A DNA stretch of 64,000 nt from DAITQM01 sp036832975. GTDB lineage: Bacteria > Pseudomonadota > Gammaproteobacteria > Xanthomonadales > Wenzhouxiangellaceae. This document shows, piece by piece, positions 43,532 to 56,293 of this stretch; positions within the stretch are counted from its first letter, which is position 1, and every line of letters starts with the position of its first letter. The notes beneath the pieces were generated by a model, which saw only the letters and a list, made by a program, of their open reading frames with translations, was not told the DNA's origin and did not search any database. Where the stretch lies: contig DAITQM010000004.1 in the NCBI GenBank assembly GCA_036832975.1, forward strand, positions 1 through 64,000. The letters run 5' to 3'. Made by a program: the position numbers and the translations under genes.

Positions 43532-44386
43532 TCAGACGTGACGGCGGCGGCGTACTATAAACACGGTGGCCAGTAAGACCATCACCAGCAGCGCCAGGCC
43601 GATCGTATTCAGCGTCGGAATCGAGGGCGGCGGAGGCAACTGGACGCCCGTGGTGCCTTCGTCGAAGCTGACGGTATCGATGCCGATAAAATTCGAGTTT
43701 GCCCCGCTCGGACCGGCATCAGTCACAAAGTAGCGGAAAGCGAGGCGGCCTGAGCCCGCGGCCGGAATACCGTCGGCATTGCCGAGGACGATCTCGCACC
43801 AGACTTCCGGGTAGCCACCGGCGCCGGGCGGACAGGTGCCGGCACTGGCGATCAGGCTGGGATTGATGGTGGTCAGCAAGACGGTGAAATCGCCGACGCT
43901 GGTTTCGCTCGCCCCGACGTCAGTGCTGGCGCCGTTAGCGCTCAGCCGCACCTCCAGGCGATCCGGGAATGTGGAACCGCCGGTGGGCACCCGGGTCCAG
44001 AAACGCAGCTCGGCGCCGGTACCAAAATTGACCTGGGGGGTCAGCAACCAGTTACTGATCACCCCGGTTCCACCCGCCGTGTTGTTGAAATTGGCGCCGA
44101 TATAAGCGGTCGGAGCCCCGGCCTGGGCAGGAAACACCGTATCGTTACCCTGAAACCAATCGGTCGTGCCCAGCGGGTTGCTGAGGTTCTGTAACGACCA
44201 GCCGGCTCCCGCCAGAGTCGTGATATCGGCGAAATCCTCGGCGAGGACGACGCCCTGAATTGTGTTCCCAGGTCCCGCAGGCGGCGTGGCGTCGGGTACA
44301 GCGAATCGGGCACCCGTTTGCGCCCAAGCCGCTCCGGCCATCAGGAAACCTCCAATGACAATATACAAACCTCTGATTTTATTCAT
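43532..44386 (-). CDS. Exported choice-of-anchor-type protein with IPTL-CTERM sorting signal
   Basis: 284 aa. Signal peptide (MNKIRGLYIVIGGFLMAGAAWA, split after MAGAAW), a beta-sandwich region with FADITTLAGAGWSLQNLSNP, STFPDRLEVRLS and FIGIDTVSFDEG as in choice-of-anchor J/cleaved-adhesin domains, then the tripartite C-terminus SIPTLNTIGLALL, a hydrophobic helix, and RRRR. This matches IPTL-CTERM signals recognised by exosortase H-type enzymes, although the usual WG is replaced by IG. The exosortase is not in the window. Probably a surface-displayed or processed protein. Confidence 0.83.
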   Translation of the reverse strand: MNKIRGLYIVIGGFLMAGAAWAQTGARFAVPDATPPAGPGNTIQGVVLAEDFADITTLAGAGWSLQNLSNPLGTTDWFQGNDTVFPAQAGAPTAYIGANFNNTAGGTGVISNWLLTPQVNFGTGAELRFWTRVPTGGSTFPDRLEVRLSANGASTDVGASETSVGDFTVLLTTINPSLIASAGTCPPGAGGYPEVWCEIVLGNADGIPAAGSGRLAFRYFVTDAGPSGANSNFIGIDTVSFDEGTTGVQLPPPPSIPTLNTIGLALLVMVLLATVFIVRRRRHV

Positions 44387-44505
44387 GATTTACCCCAATA
44401 TATCCAGATGTTCACTGTCAAAGCTCGACAGACGGCCATAGCATAAGACGAATGCGGCGAGTTGGCAACCGCCGCCAACCGGCGGCATCCGCCGAAAGAT
44501 AGGCG

Positions 44506-45909
44506 TTAAAAGACCTTACCGGGATTCAGGATGCCGGCCGGGTCGAAAATGCGCTTGATAGCGCGCATGGCGTCGATCTCGCCCGCCGCGCGGCTGAAGT
44601 GCAGCCCGTCTTTTTTCAACAGGCCGATACCGTGTTCGGCGGAAATGCTGCCGTGGAAATCGCCGACCTTCTCGTAGACCAATTCGCTCAGGCGGTCGGC
44701 GAGCGCCTGGAACGTAGAGATGGCCATGGCCGCCGGGCGGAGCACGTTCATGTGCAGGTTGCCGTCGCCGAGGTGGCCGTACCACAGCACCTCGTAATCG
44801 GGATAGTGCATCCTAACTAACTCATCGAGCTGCGCCAGAAACGCCGGAACCTGATCGATCGTCACGGCGATGTCGTTTTTGTACGGGGTGCGGGGGGCGA
44901 TGCTCTCGCTGATCGCTTCGCGATAACGCCACAGACGGGCGGCCTGCGCCGCCGACTGGGCCAGCACGCCGTCGGCGGCCAGCCCGGCCGCCAACAGGTG
45001 CTCGAACAAGCCGAGCGCCCTTGACTCATCGCCCGGCATCTGATCGAATTCGAGCAGGGCGTAGGCCGGTGCCGCCGGTTCGAACGGCGGCGGCAAACCT
45101 TGCGCCGCGCACACGGCGGCGGTGCACGGCTGGGTGAAGAACTCGAAGGCGCTCAGATCAAGCTGCGCTCTGGCTGTTTCGAACACCGCCATCAAGCCGG
45201 CAATATCGGCGAGCGCCAACAACATGACACCGGCCGGCGGCGGCGGCGGGCGGAGCGTCAACTGTACGCCGGCGACGATGCCGAGCGTCCCTTCGCTGCC
45301 GATCAGCAGATGCCGTAGATCGTAACCGGTGGCGTTCTTGACAAGACTGCGGTTCAACTCCAAGCGCTCGCCGCGGCCGTCGATGACAGTCAGGCCGGCG
45401 ACCTGGTCGCGGGTCAGCCCGTACCGCAAAACGCGGATGCCGCCGGCGTTGGTCGCGACGTTGCCGCCGATCTGGCTGCCGCCGGCGGCGGCGAAGTCGA
45501 CCGGGTAGTACAGACCACGCTGCCGCGCCCGCCGCTGAACTTCGGCGGTGACCATGCCGCCTTCGACGTGCAGGATGCGTCCGGCGGCGTCGAACCCGGT
45601 TTCGGCGCGCAGCCGCTCCAGCGACACAACCAGTTCGCCGGCGGCGGCGACCGCTCCACCGCTCAAACCGGTGCGCCCGCCGGAGGGGACAAGCGGCTGC
45701 CCGCAATCGGCCGCCCAGCGCACCACTTCCTGGATTTCCTCGATCTCGCGAACGAAGGCCACGGCTAACGGATCGGGCGTATGAAAGCGCGTCCAGTCGC
45801 GGCCGTAATGTTCGAGATCGCCCGCGGCAGTCGCCAGCGGTAAATCGGGCAGGCGGCGCCTGAGATCCGCCAGCCGGGCGGCGCGCTTGCTTTTATCCGC
45901 CCTACTCAT
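44506..45909 (-). CDS. FAD-linked D-2-hydroxyglutarate dehydrogenase (D2HGDH)
   Basis: 467 aa VAO-fold flavoprotein. FAD-binding PLVPSGGRTGLSGGAV, YYPVDFAAAGGSQIGGNVATNAGG (shortened), KNATGYDLRHLLIGSEGTLG, and the C-terminal metal/substrate motifs WYGHLGDGNLHMNVL and GSISAEHGIGLLKKDG. The sequence and its divergent position next to serA match Pseudomonas D2HGDH, which oxidises the D-2-hydroxyglutarate that SerA produces while regenerating NAD. A D-lactate or glycolate dehydrogenase is the alternative. Start ATG 45909 (MSRADKSKR) preferred over 45933. Confidence 0.87.
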   Translation of the reverse strand: MSRADKSKRAARLADLRRRLPDLPLATAAGDLEHYGRDWTRFHTPDPLAVAFVREIEEIQEVVRWAADCGQPLVPSGGRTGLSGGAVAAAGELVVSLERLRAETGFDAAGRILHVEGGMVTAEVQRRARQRGLYYPVDFAAAGGSQIGGNVATNAGGIRVLRYGLTRDQVAGLTVIDGRGERLELNRSLVKNATGYDLRHLLIGSEGTLGIVAGVQLTLRPPPPPAGVMLLALADIAGLMAVFETARAQLDLSAFEFFTQPCTAAVCAAQGLPPPFEPAAPAYALLEFDQMPGDESRALGLFEHLLAAGLAADGVLAQSAAQAARLWRYREAISESIAPRTPYKNDIAVTIDQVPAFLAQLDELVRMHYPDYEVLWYGHLGDGNLHMNVLRPAAMAISTFQALADRLSELVYEKVGDFHGSISAEHGIGLLKKDGLHFSRAAGEIDAMRAIKRIFDPAGILNPGKVF

Positions 45910-45950
45910 GACAATGCCGGATTCCCCTGACACCCGCCGACCGAGTCGAG

Positions 45951-47198
45951 ATGAATCTTCATCCGAACCATCCCCATCATTCGCTGGCCAAAGAAAAAAT
46001 CAAATTCCTGCTCCTCGAAGGTATCCACCCACGGGCCCGGGAGCGGTTGCAGCACGCCGGTTACACCCAGGTTGCCGAGCACCCCGCCACGCTGGCGCGT
46101 GCGACATTGGCCCGGGAACTGGCCGAGACGCATTTTCTCGGGATTCGTTCGCGGACGCAAATCGACGCCGCGCTGCTCAACGCCGCGCCGCGCTTGACGG
46201 CGATCGGCTGTTTCTGCATCGGTACCGACCAGGTCGATCTGAACGCCGCCGAAGCGCGCGGCATCGCGGTGTTCAACGCCCCCTATGCCAACACCCGGTC
46301 GGTCGCCGAACTGGTGATCGGCGAGGCAATCATGTTGCTGCGCGACATCCCGCGCAAGCTCGCCGCCTTGAAACGCGGCGAATGGCTGAAATCGGCCGCC
46401 GGCTGCCACGAAATCCGCGGCAAAAAACTGGGCATCGTCGGCTACGGCCATATCGGCACGCAGACCGGCCTGCTCGCCGAGGCGTTCGGCATGGAAGTCC
46501 GGTATTTCGATATCCTGCCCAAGCTGCCGCTCGGCAACGCCCGCCCGGCCGCGGACCTCGATGAAATCCTCGCTTTCTGCGACGTGCTGACCCTGCACGT
46601 CCCAGACACCGCGGCGACCCGCAACATGATCGGCGAGCGCGAACTCGGGAAGATGAACGAGGATAGCGTGCTGATCAACGCCTCGCGCGGCACGGTCGTC
46701 GATCTCGACGCCCTGAACGCAGCGCTGCTGAACGACCGCCTGGCCGGCGCCGCTCTCGACGTGTTCCCGAGCGAGCCGAAAGACCGGCACAGCCCGTTCG
46801 AATCGCCGCTGTGCCATCTTGACCAGGTGCTGCTGACGCCGCACATCGGCGGCAGCACGCTCGAAGCACAGGCCAACATCGCGGTCGAAGTCGCCGAAAA
46901 ACTAGTGCGTTACAGCGACAATGGCTCGACGATCGGCGTTGTCAACCTGCCGGAAGTGGCCATGCCGGACCACGCCGGCACACACCGCATCTTGCACATC
47001 CACCGCAACGAAGCCGGCGTGCTGCAACAGATCAACCACGTCTTCGCCGACAGTGGGGCCAATATCGCAGCGCAATACCTGCAAACCCGCGGCGCAACCG
47101 GTTATGTCGTCATGGACATCGAAACCGGTGACACCTCAGGACTGCTCGAAAAGTTACGCGCCATTCCCGAGACCATCCGCTGCCGGGTATTGTACTGA
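45951..47198 (+). CDS. serA: D-3-phosphoglycerate dehydrogenase SerA
   Basis: First step of L-serine synthesis. 415 aa. KIKFLLLEGIHPRARERLQHAGY start, IGCFCIGTDQVDLNAAEARGI, NAD motif LGIVGYGHIGTQTG, INASRGTVVDLDALNAAL, catalytic LTPHIGGSTLEAQ, and a C-terminal ACT domain (residues about 340-415: ILHIHRNEAGVLQQINHVF, NIAAQYLQTRG) for serine feedback. Close to E. coli SerA. Divergent from D2HGDH across about 40 bp, suggesting shared control. Confidence 0.97.
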   Translation: MNLHPNHPHHSLAKEKIKFLLLEGIHPRARERLQHAGYTQVAEHPATLARATLARELAETHFLGIRSRTQIDAALLNAAPRLTAIGCFCIGTDQVDLNAAEARGIAVFNAPYANTRSVAELVIGEAIMLLRDIPRKLAALKRGEWLKSAAGCHEIRGKKLGIVGYGHIGTQTGLLAEAFGMEVRYFDILPKLPLGNARPAADLDEILAFCDVLTLHVPDTAATRNMIGERELGKMNEDSVLINASRGTVVDLDALNAALLNDRLAGAALDVFPSEPKDRHSPFESPLCHLDQVLLTPHIGGSTLEAQANIAVEVAEKLVRYSDNGSTIGVVNLPEVAMPDHAGTHRILHIHRNEAGVLQQINHVFADSGANIAAQYLQTRGATGYVVMDIETGDTSGLLEKLRAIPETIRCRVLY

Positions 47199-47328
47199 AG
47201 ACATTGTTGTTCATTCCCGTCCCCATCGCTGCACGCGGGTGGTGGAAAGTTAATTCAGCCACCGGGCCTATTGATACCTGGGAGAACCCCAGCTCGGCCC
47301 CGGAGAGTGATCGCCAGCGCTGCCGCGA

Positions 47329-47769
47329 TTACGGGCGGGAAGTATCACACCCGTCCAGGATTTTGGCCAGCGCCCGCCAAGCCAGACGGGCGCAGTCGAG
47401 ACGGCCCGGGAAGCGGCGCACTTCGAGCAGCGGGGCCAGCGCTGCCGGCAGATCGGTCGCCGCCGCCGGGTCGGCGAGCGCCGCCAGAAACCGCCGGCAT
47501 AATTCCCGCGCCCGCTCCCGATCGAGCGTTTCCACCGCCTGTGTCAAAAGCGACGCCGAAGCGGTGGCGATGGCACAGGATTCCCCGGCAAAATCGACGC
47601 GCCCAACCACGCCCGGCGGCCGCCAGCTTAGAAAAACTTCCATCTCGTCGCCGCACAGCGGGTTGTACACCCTGACCCGGGCATCGTGGTGTGCGGGACA
47701 GCCGTAATGCCGCGGGGCGCGATTGTGTTCGAGGATGAAGCGGTGGTAAACCGATTCCGATTCCGGCAT
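47329..47769 (-). CDS. SufU/IscU-like iron-sulfur scaffold protein
   Basis: 146 aa. Three conserved cysteines in the SufU contexts NPLCGDEM, GESCAIATASASLL and GRLDCARLAWRAL, plus the N-terminal YHRFILEHNRAPRHYG. It most resembles the SufU/NifU-N group linked to SUF systems, acting as sulfur acceptor or scaffold. It stands alone here, with no other suf or isc gene. ATG 47769 chosen; the upstream frame is not conserved sequence. Confidence 0.85.
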   Translation of the reverse strand: MPESESVYHRFILEHNRAPRHYGCPAHHDARVRVYNPLCGDEMEVFLSWRPPGVVGRVDFAGESCAIATASASLLTQAVETLDRERARELCRRFLAALADPAAATDLPAALAPLLEVRRFPGRLDCARLAWRALAKILDGCDTSRP

Positions 47770-47928
47770 GGTCAAATTCGACAAACTTAGATCAAATTGA
47801 GGTGGTGGACGGTGATCATCGAGTGGGATCCTCATTTCAAGGCACAGGCACTGACCCAAATCACAGGCAAATGATCGACAAATCATAGGCGATGGCGAGC
47901 CGCGACGCGCGGCACGGGCTCTCCGGCT

Positions 47929-49677
47929 TCACAGCGATGCGGCTTCCCATACGCCTTCGATATGCAGCTTGAGGCGTGCCTCGCCCTGCCAGCGGTCGAG
48001 CTTGACGTGGTAGGCAAGATGGGCACGCTCGGCCGCCGCGAGGATGGGATCACCGGCGGCGCCGAAGGCGATGGCCGGGTATTCGGGACCGCCCGGGTTG
48101 TGTTGCAGCCACAGTTGCAAATGGCCGCCGTTGACGGCGCGCCGCCGGCTGATCGAGAACGGATTGTCGAACAGCGGCTCTTCGAAGTGTTGGCCCCAGG
48201 GGCCGGCGGCATCGAGCGCGTGGGCCAGGTCGAGGTCGATTTCGCCGGCCGTGAGCGGCCCATCGCTCCATAGGATGTCGGCCGGAATCTCGGTGCCTTG
48301 CGCCGCGGCGGCAATGGCCTGGATAAAGCGTTCGAGGTCGCCGGCCGCCAGGGTCAGGCCGGCGGCCATCGCGTGCCCGCCGTAACGCGACATCACACCT
48401 GGCGCCAGGCGGGCGACTTCAACCAGGAAGTCGCGGATATGCAAGCCGGGCACCGAGCGGGCTGAGCCGCGGTATTCGCCGCTGCCGGGGGCAGCGGGGG
48501 CGAGCGCGATAACCGGGCGGCCGAGGCGGTCTTTCAGCCGGCCGGCGATCAGGCCGATCAGACCGGGATGCCAGCCGGGATCGTTGACGCAGATGACCGG
48601 CGGCAGGCCGCTCTCCGCGGCCGCCGAGCGCGCTTCGATATCGGCCTCGATTTTTTTCCACGCCTCGTCCTGCATCGCCGCTTGCCGTTCACGGCGGTCG
48701 CGGTTGATGCCATCGAGCACCACCGCCAATTCGTCGGCGGCGCCTTCGGCGGCGAGCAGACATTCGACGCCGAGCGCCATGTCATCAAGGCGGCCGGCGG
48801 CGTTGAGGCGCGGCGCAATACTCCAACCCAGCGCTGCGGCCCGGCACTGGGCGATATCGCGCCCGGCGACGTCGAACAGGGCACGGATTCCGGGCCGGCA
48901 ACGGCCGGCGCGGATGCGCCGCAAACCATGCGCCACCAGGATGCGGTTGAGATGGTCGAACGGCACCATATCGGCGACGGTGCCGAGCGCCACCAAATCG
49001 AGCCAGTCGGCCAGACGCGGCGCCGGCCGCGAGGCGTTGAACCAACCCCTCTCGTCCAGGGCGCGGCGCGTCGCGGCCAGCACGTAAAACATCACCCCGA
49101 CCCCGGCCAGGGCCTTGCCGGGAAATTTATCGCCGCTCTGCCGGGGGTTGACGATCAGCGACGCCGGCGGCAACTCGGTGCCCGGCAGATGGTGGTCGGT
49201 GACGATGACTTCGATGCCGGCGGCGCGCGCCGCGGCGATGCCGTCATGGCAGGCAATGCCGTGATCGACGGTGATCAACACGTCCGGCTTGGCGGGCACG
49301 ATTTCGCCGATCAGCGCCGGGCTCAAGCCGTACCCGTGGCGTTGGCGATCGGGAACGCGGTACGTCACCGCCGCGCCCATCGCCCGCAAGACCGAAACAG
49401 CGAGCGCCGCGCCGGTCGCGCCGTCGGTGTCGAAATCGCCGACGACGAGCAAACGCTCGCCACGCTGCACCGCCGCGGCCAGACGATCGCCGGCCGCGGT
49501 GCAGTTCAGCAGCGCCGCCGGCGGCGGCAAATGAACCAAGTCATTGGCGATCTCGCGTTCATCATGGACGCCGCGCGCCGCGTACACCCGTTGCAACACC
49601 GGGTGTGTGCCGGGGCCGAAATCGATCGCCGGCGACAACTGGCGGCGCCGCGGGCGTGATGGGGCGTGGGTCAACAT
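47929..49677 (-). CDS. recJ: Single-stranded-DNA-specific 5'-3' exonuclease RecJ
   Basis: 582 aa DHH-superfamily nuclease for recombination and mismatch repair. Motifs: VGDFDTDGATGAALAV, TVDHGIACHDG, VTDHHLPGTELP, LDLVALGTVADMVPF, RLNAAGRLDD, then the DHHA1 substrate domain (RYGGHAMAAGLTL) and a C-terminal OB fold. Start ATG 49677 lies 3 bp after the stop of the RpfE-like gene, so it is in the carA-carB-greA-rpfE-recJ run. Confidence 0.96.
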   Translation of the reverse strand: MLTHAPSRPRRRQLSPAIDFGPGTHPVLQRVYAARGVHDEREIANDLVHLPPPAALLNCTAAGDRLAAAVQRGERLLVVGDFDTDGATGAALAVSVLRAMGAAVTYRVPDRQRHGYGLSPALIGEIVPAKPDVLITVDHGIACHDGIAAARAAGIEVIVTDHHLPGTELPPASLIVNPRQSGDKFPGKALAGVGVMFYVLAATRRALDERGWFNASRPAPRLADWLDLVALGTVADMVPFDHLNRILVAHGLRRIRAGRCRPGIRALFDVAGRDIAQCRAAALGWSIAPRLNAAGRLDDMALGVECLLAAEGAADELAVVLDGINRDRRERQAAMQDEAWKKIEADIEARSAAAESGLPPVICVNDPGWHPGLIGLIAGRLKDRLGRPVIALAPAAPGSGEYRGSARSVPGLHIRDFLVEVARLAPGVMSRYGGHAMAAGLTLAAGDLERFIQAIAAAAQGTEIPADILWSDGPLTAGEIDLDLAHALDAAGPWGQHFEEPLFDNPFSISRRRAVNGGHLQLWLQHNPGGPEYPAIAFGAAGDPILAAAERAHLAYHVKLDRWQGEARLKLHIEGVWEAASL

Positions 49678-49680
49678 CGT

Positions 49681-50700
49681 TCAGCGTAGCGCCAGGCGCG
49701 CCGGCCGGAAAAGACGCCACCGGCTAAACGGTGTGTAATGCCAACAGCGCCCGTCGTCCAGCACCAGCGCGATACCACCGACCCGCCGCCGTTTGAGTTC
49801 GGCCAGAGTGCAGGCGGCCCGCTTGTCGAGTTCGGCAAGTTGGGCTGCGGGCGGCGTGTCTGGAACAGGCCGCCAGCACGTCAGTACGCCGTGCAACACC
49901 CCGCCTGTTTTTAGCGCCGCATCACTGAGGGCGCGGGCGAGCGGCGGCACGGTGCCGGACAGGCGATAGGCCCGGCGCGGTGGCGACGGGAGGGCGCCGC
50001 CACCCCACCACCACAGCGCATTGGGCACCGGTTTGCCCGCCGCGCGGCGGGCGGCGAGCGCCGGGTGCTGGTGCAGGCGCATCTGCATTTCGTTGAACAA
50101 AGTGCGCCAGCGGCGGGCGGCCGGTTCTTCCGGCCAGACGTCGCCGAGATCGGCGCCGAGCATGCTGCCCGGCGGCGGCAGATTCCAGGCGGCGGCCGGC
50201 GCGCTGAGATAACCTCGGATCGAGCCATCGTCAAGCACCGTGTGCAACTCCAGTCCATGCTCGCCGAACCACGCCTCGATCTCGGCGGCGAGCGCGGCGG
50301 CGAGCGCTCCCGGCAGGCGCGGTTCGGGATCGGTGAGATAGATGCGGCCCGGCGCATCGCGCAGGATCACCGGATCGACGCGCCACGCATCGTTACCGCC
50401 CAGTGCCGGCAGGTCGACTTGCTTGAGCAGACTCGCCAACCCCGCGCCGGCACGATAAGGCAGGCCGTGCAGGACAGTCAGGATGTACTCTAAACCGGCG
50501 GCGGGAGCGGCCGGCGATGGCGCGCCGGCCAGACCCGGCAAGCGGCCGATCGGCAGCGCTGTGCCGCGCCCGAACAACAAGCTAAGGTTAGGCGCCGATG
50601 CCGCCGAAAGACCGCCGGTTCCCAGTGCCGCGGCGAGTGCCGGCCAGCCTTCGACCAGTAGTATACCGAGTGCCCCCTTCATTTCACTGCGCCGTTCCAT
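49681..50700 (-). CDS. RpfE-like (COG4255) protein of unknown function
   Basis: 339 aa (333 if the second ATG at 50682 is used). Body with RVDPVILRDAPGRIYLTDPE, a middle NEMQMRLHQHP segment and a NALWWWGGGALP motif reminiscent of phosphoglycerate-mutase-like COG4255 proteins, called RpfE in the Xanthomonas rpf region where it also adjoins recJ and greA. No signal peptide or membrane helix. Biochemical role not known. Lies 18 bp after greA and 3 bp before recJ. Confidence 0.75.
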   Translation of the reverse strand: MERRSEMKGALGILLVEGWPALAAALGTGGLSAASAPNLSLLFGRGTALPIGRLPGLAGAPSPAAPAAGLEYILTVLHGLPYRAGAGLASLLKQVDLPALGGNDAWRVDPVILRDAPGRIYLTDPEPRLPGALAAALAAEIEAWFGEHGLELHTVLDDGSIRGYLSAPAAAWNLPPPGSMLGADLGDVWPEEPAARRWRTLFNEMQMRLHQHPALAARRAAGKPVPNALWWWGGGALPSPPRRAYRLSGTVPPLARALSDAALKTGGVLHGVLTCWRPVPDTPPAAQLAELDKRAACTLAELKRRRVGGIALVLDDGRCWHYTPFSRWRLFRPARLALR

Positions 50701-50718
50701 GGTCCGGCGGCGGCCTGC

Positions 50719-51176
50719 TCAGCGATATTCGACCGCCACGATTTCGTAATGGCGATCGCCGCCGGGTGCCTGGACGACGGCCTCGTCGCCGGTCTGTTTG
50801 CCGATGATCGCGCGGCCAAGCGGCGACGAGACCGAGATCCGGCCACATTTGATTTCGGCTTCCAAATCGCCGACGATCTGATAAACCGTTTCCTCGCCCG
50901 AGGCCGTATCGGCCAGCGTCACCGTCGCGCCGAAGACGACGCGCTCGGCGGGTGGCAGTTTGGTGACGTCGATGATCTGCGCCCCGGCCAGGGCGTGCTC
51001 CAGCTCTTTGATCCGCCCCTCGGTGAAGCTTTGCTGTTCGCGCGCCGCGTGGTATTCGGCGTTTTCGCGCAGGTCGCCGTGCGCCCGGGCCTCGGCGATG
51101 GCTTCGATGATCCGCGGCCGCACGATTTTTTTCAGGTGGTCGAGTTCGGTGCGCAAACGTTCGGCGCCGCCGGCGG

Positions 51177-51195
<19 letters not shown>
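50719..51195 (-). CDS. greA: Transcription elongation factor GreA
   Basis: Stimulates transcript cleavage by stalled RNA polymerase. 158 aa. N-terminal coiled coil with the acidic tip (DLRENAEYHAAREQQSFTEGRIK, shortened: ENAEYHAAREQQ) and C-terminal FKBP-like domain (YQIVGDLEAEIKCGRISVSSPLGRAIIGK, shortened). Start overlaps the carB stop by 19 bp; carB-greA coupling is common in gammaproteobacteria. Confidence 0.96.
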
Positions 51196-54411
<3,216 letters not shown>

Positions 54412-54419
<8 letters not shown>

Positions 54420-55557
54420 GATGGCTTACTCCGTCCATCAGCTCGATGAACCGGCCGAACAACCCTTGCGCGTCGTGCGGCCCGGGGCTCGCTTCGGGAT
54501 GCCCCTGGAAACCGAAGGCCGGGCAATCGAGGCGGCGGATGCCCTGGATCGTGCCGTCGAACAGCGAGCGGTGCGTCACCTCCAGCGTCGCCGGCAACTC
54601 GTCGTCGGCGACCGCAAAGCCGTGGTTCTGGCTCGTGATCCACACCCGGCCGGTGGCCAACTCACGCACCGGGTGGTTGGCGCCGTGATGGCCGAAGTGC
54701 ATTTTGACGGTCCGCGCCCCGGAAGCGAGGGCCAGCAACTGGTGACCCAAGCAGATACCGAAAATCGGCAGGCGCTGCTCGATGAGCGCGCCGATCGCGG
54801 CGATCGCCTCATCGCAGGCCGCCGGGTCGCCGGGGCCGTTGCTGAGGAAGACGCCGTCGGGTTTGATAGCCAGTACGTCGTCGGCCGGTGTCTCAGCCGG
54901 CACCACGGTCACGTCACAACCGCCGGCGGCAAAAAGGCGCAGGATGTTGCGCTTGATGCCGAAATCGTATGCGACGACGTGGCGGCGTGCCGCCGGCGCA
55001 GCGGCCGCCTTTCCGGCATTGAGATCCCAGACGCTTTCATGCCAGCGGTACGCCTGCCGGGTCGTGACTTCGCGCGCCAGGTTCTGCCCAGCCATCTCCG
55101 GCAAGCCGCGCGCCCGATGCAGCGCCACCGCCGCGGCCTGCTCCGGCACCTCGCCGCTGACGATGCACCCCGGCATCGCCCCGCGATCGCGCAAATAGCG
55201 TGTCAAGCGGCGCGTGTCGACGCCACTGATCGCCACCACCCGATGTTCTTTCAGGAAATGATCGAGACTGGTTTTGCCGCGCCAGTTAGACCAGTCGGGC
55301 GCGGCGTTGCGGACGATCAGGCCGGCGGCCAGCGGCCGGGCGTGCTCCATATCGCCGGGGTTGCAGCCGACATTGCCGACCTCGGCCAGGGTCAGCGTCA
55401 CCAACTGACCGGCGTACGAGGGATCGCTGAGGATTTCCTGGTAACCGGAAAGCGCCGTGTTGAACACCACTTCACCGGTGGCGATGCCAGAATGGCCGAG
55501 CGCGCGCCCGTAAAACAGTGCGCCATCCGCCAGTGCAAGGACAGCCTGCATACCCAT
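54412..55557 (-). CDS. carA: Carbamoyl-phosphate synthase small subunit (glutaminase)
   Basis: 381 aa. N-terminal CPSase domain (ALADGALFYGRALGHSGIATGEVVFNT, shortened) and class I glutamine amidotransferase with nucleophile FGICLGHQLLALA and catalytic GFQGHPEASPGPHD. ATG 55557 (MGMQAVLAL) or 55551; both are close to an AGG. It is first in the carA-carB-greA-rpfE-recJ run. dapB, often upstream, is absent; maf lies divergently. Confidence 0.96.
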
Positions 55558-55666
55558 TCGCCTGTTTCTGCCCGCCCTATACCGTCCGACCGGAGCCGCA
55601 ACGGCTCGCGCCGGGTGTGAAGCGGAAGTTCGGGAGGGGCGGCCGGCCCGAATCCAACCGCCCCGG

Positions 55667-55695
55667 TTCCGGTATTCTGTAATCCCAGTTATTCT
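55667..55695 (+). promoter_or_regulatory. Predicted maf-radA promoter
   Basis: TTCCGG (55667-55672), a 17 bp spacer and TATTCT (55690-55695), about 19 bp before the maf ATG. The -35 is weak. Confidence 0.38.
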
Positions 55696-55714
55696 AACCG
55701 ACACCCGTCCCGAG

Positions 55715-56293
55715 ATGAATCCGCCACCGCTGATCCTGGCCTCGACGTCGCCGCACCGCCGCCGCCAGATGCAGGTCTTGCAACTTTCTTTCCAGACCCG
55801 GGCGCCCGGCATCGACGAGACGCCGCTGCCCGGCGAAGATCCAGCCGCCTACGTCGCCCGGCTGGCCCAAGCCAAGGCCGCGGCGGTCGCCGGGGCGGAA
55901 CCCGAGGCGGTGGTCATCGGCGCCGATCAGGCCGCAGTGCTGGAAAAGCGGATCATCGGCAAACCTGGCGACCTCGCCACCGCCCGCGCCCAACTCGCCG
56001 CGCTCGCCGGCCGGCGGGTGATGTTTCTGAGCGCCGTCCACGTCATCGGTGCCGGTCTCGACGAAGGCGAAACTATCCCGACCGAAGTCGAATTCCGGAC
56101 CCTCGACGCGGCGACGATCGCCCGCTACCTGGCGCGCGAAATGGCGCTCGATTGCGCCGCGGGTTTCAAATCCGAGGGCCTCGGCATCACGCTTTGCCGG
56201 CACATTCGCAGCACCGACCCGAGCGCCCTGATCGGCCTGCCGCTGATCGCCCTCGCTAAGCTGTTGCGCCGCGCCGGCTATCTCATCCCATGA
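55715..56293 (+). CDS. maf: Maf/YceF family nucleotide pyrophosphatase
   Basis: 192 aa. LILASTSPHRRRQMQVL, IDETPLPGEDPAAYVARLA, GADQAAVLEKRIIGKPG and AAGFKSEGLGI are Maf signatures; the GADQ-AVL and CAAGFKSEG variants place it in the YceF (Maf-2, m7GTP-type) branch rather than the dTTP/UTPase branch. Hydrolyses modified nucleoside triphosphates. Overlaps radA by 4 bp (ATGA). Confidence 0.9.
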   Translation: MNPPPLILASTSPHRRRQMQVLQLSFQTRAPGIDETPLPGEDPAAYVARLAQAKAAAVAGAEPEAVVIGADQAAVLEKRIIGKPGDLATARAQLAALAGRRVMFLSAVHVIGAGLDEGETIPTEVEFRTLDAATIARYLAREMALDCAAGFKSEGLGITLCRHIRSTDPSALIGLPLIALAKLLRRAGYLIP

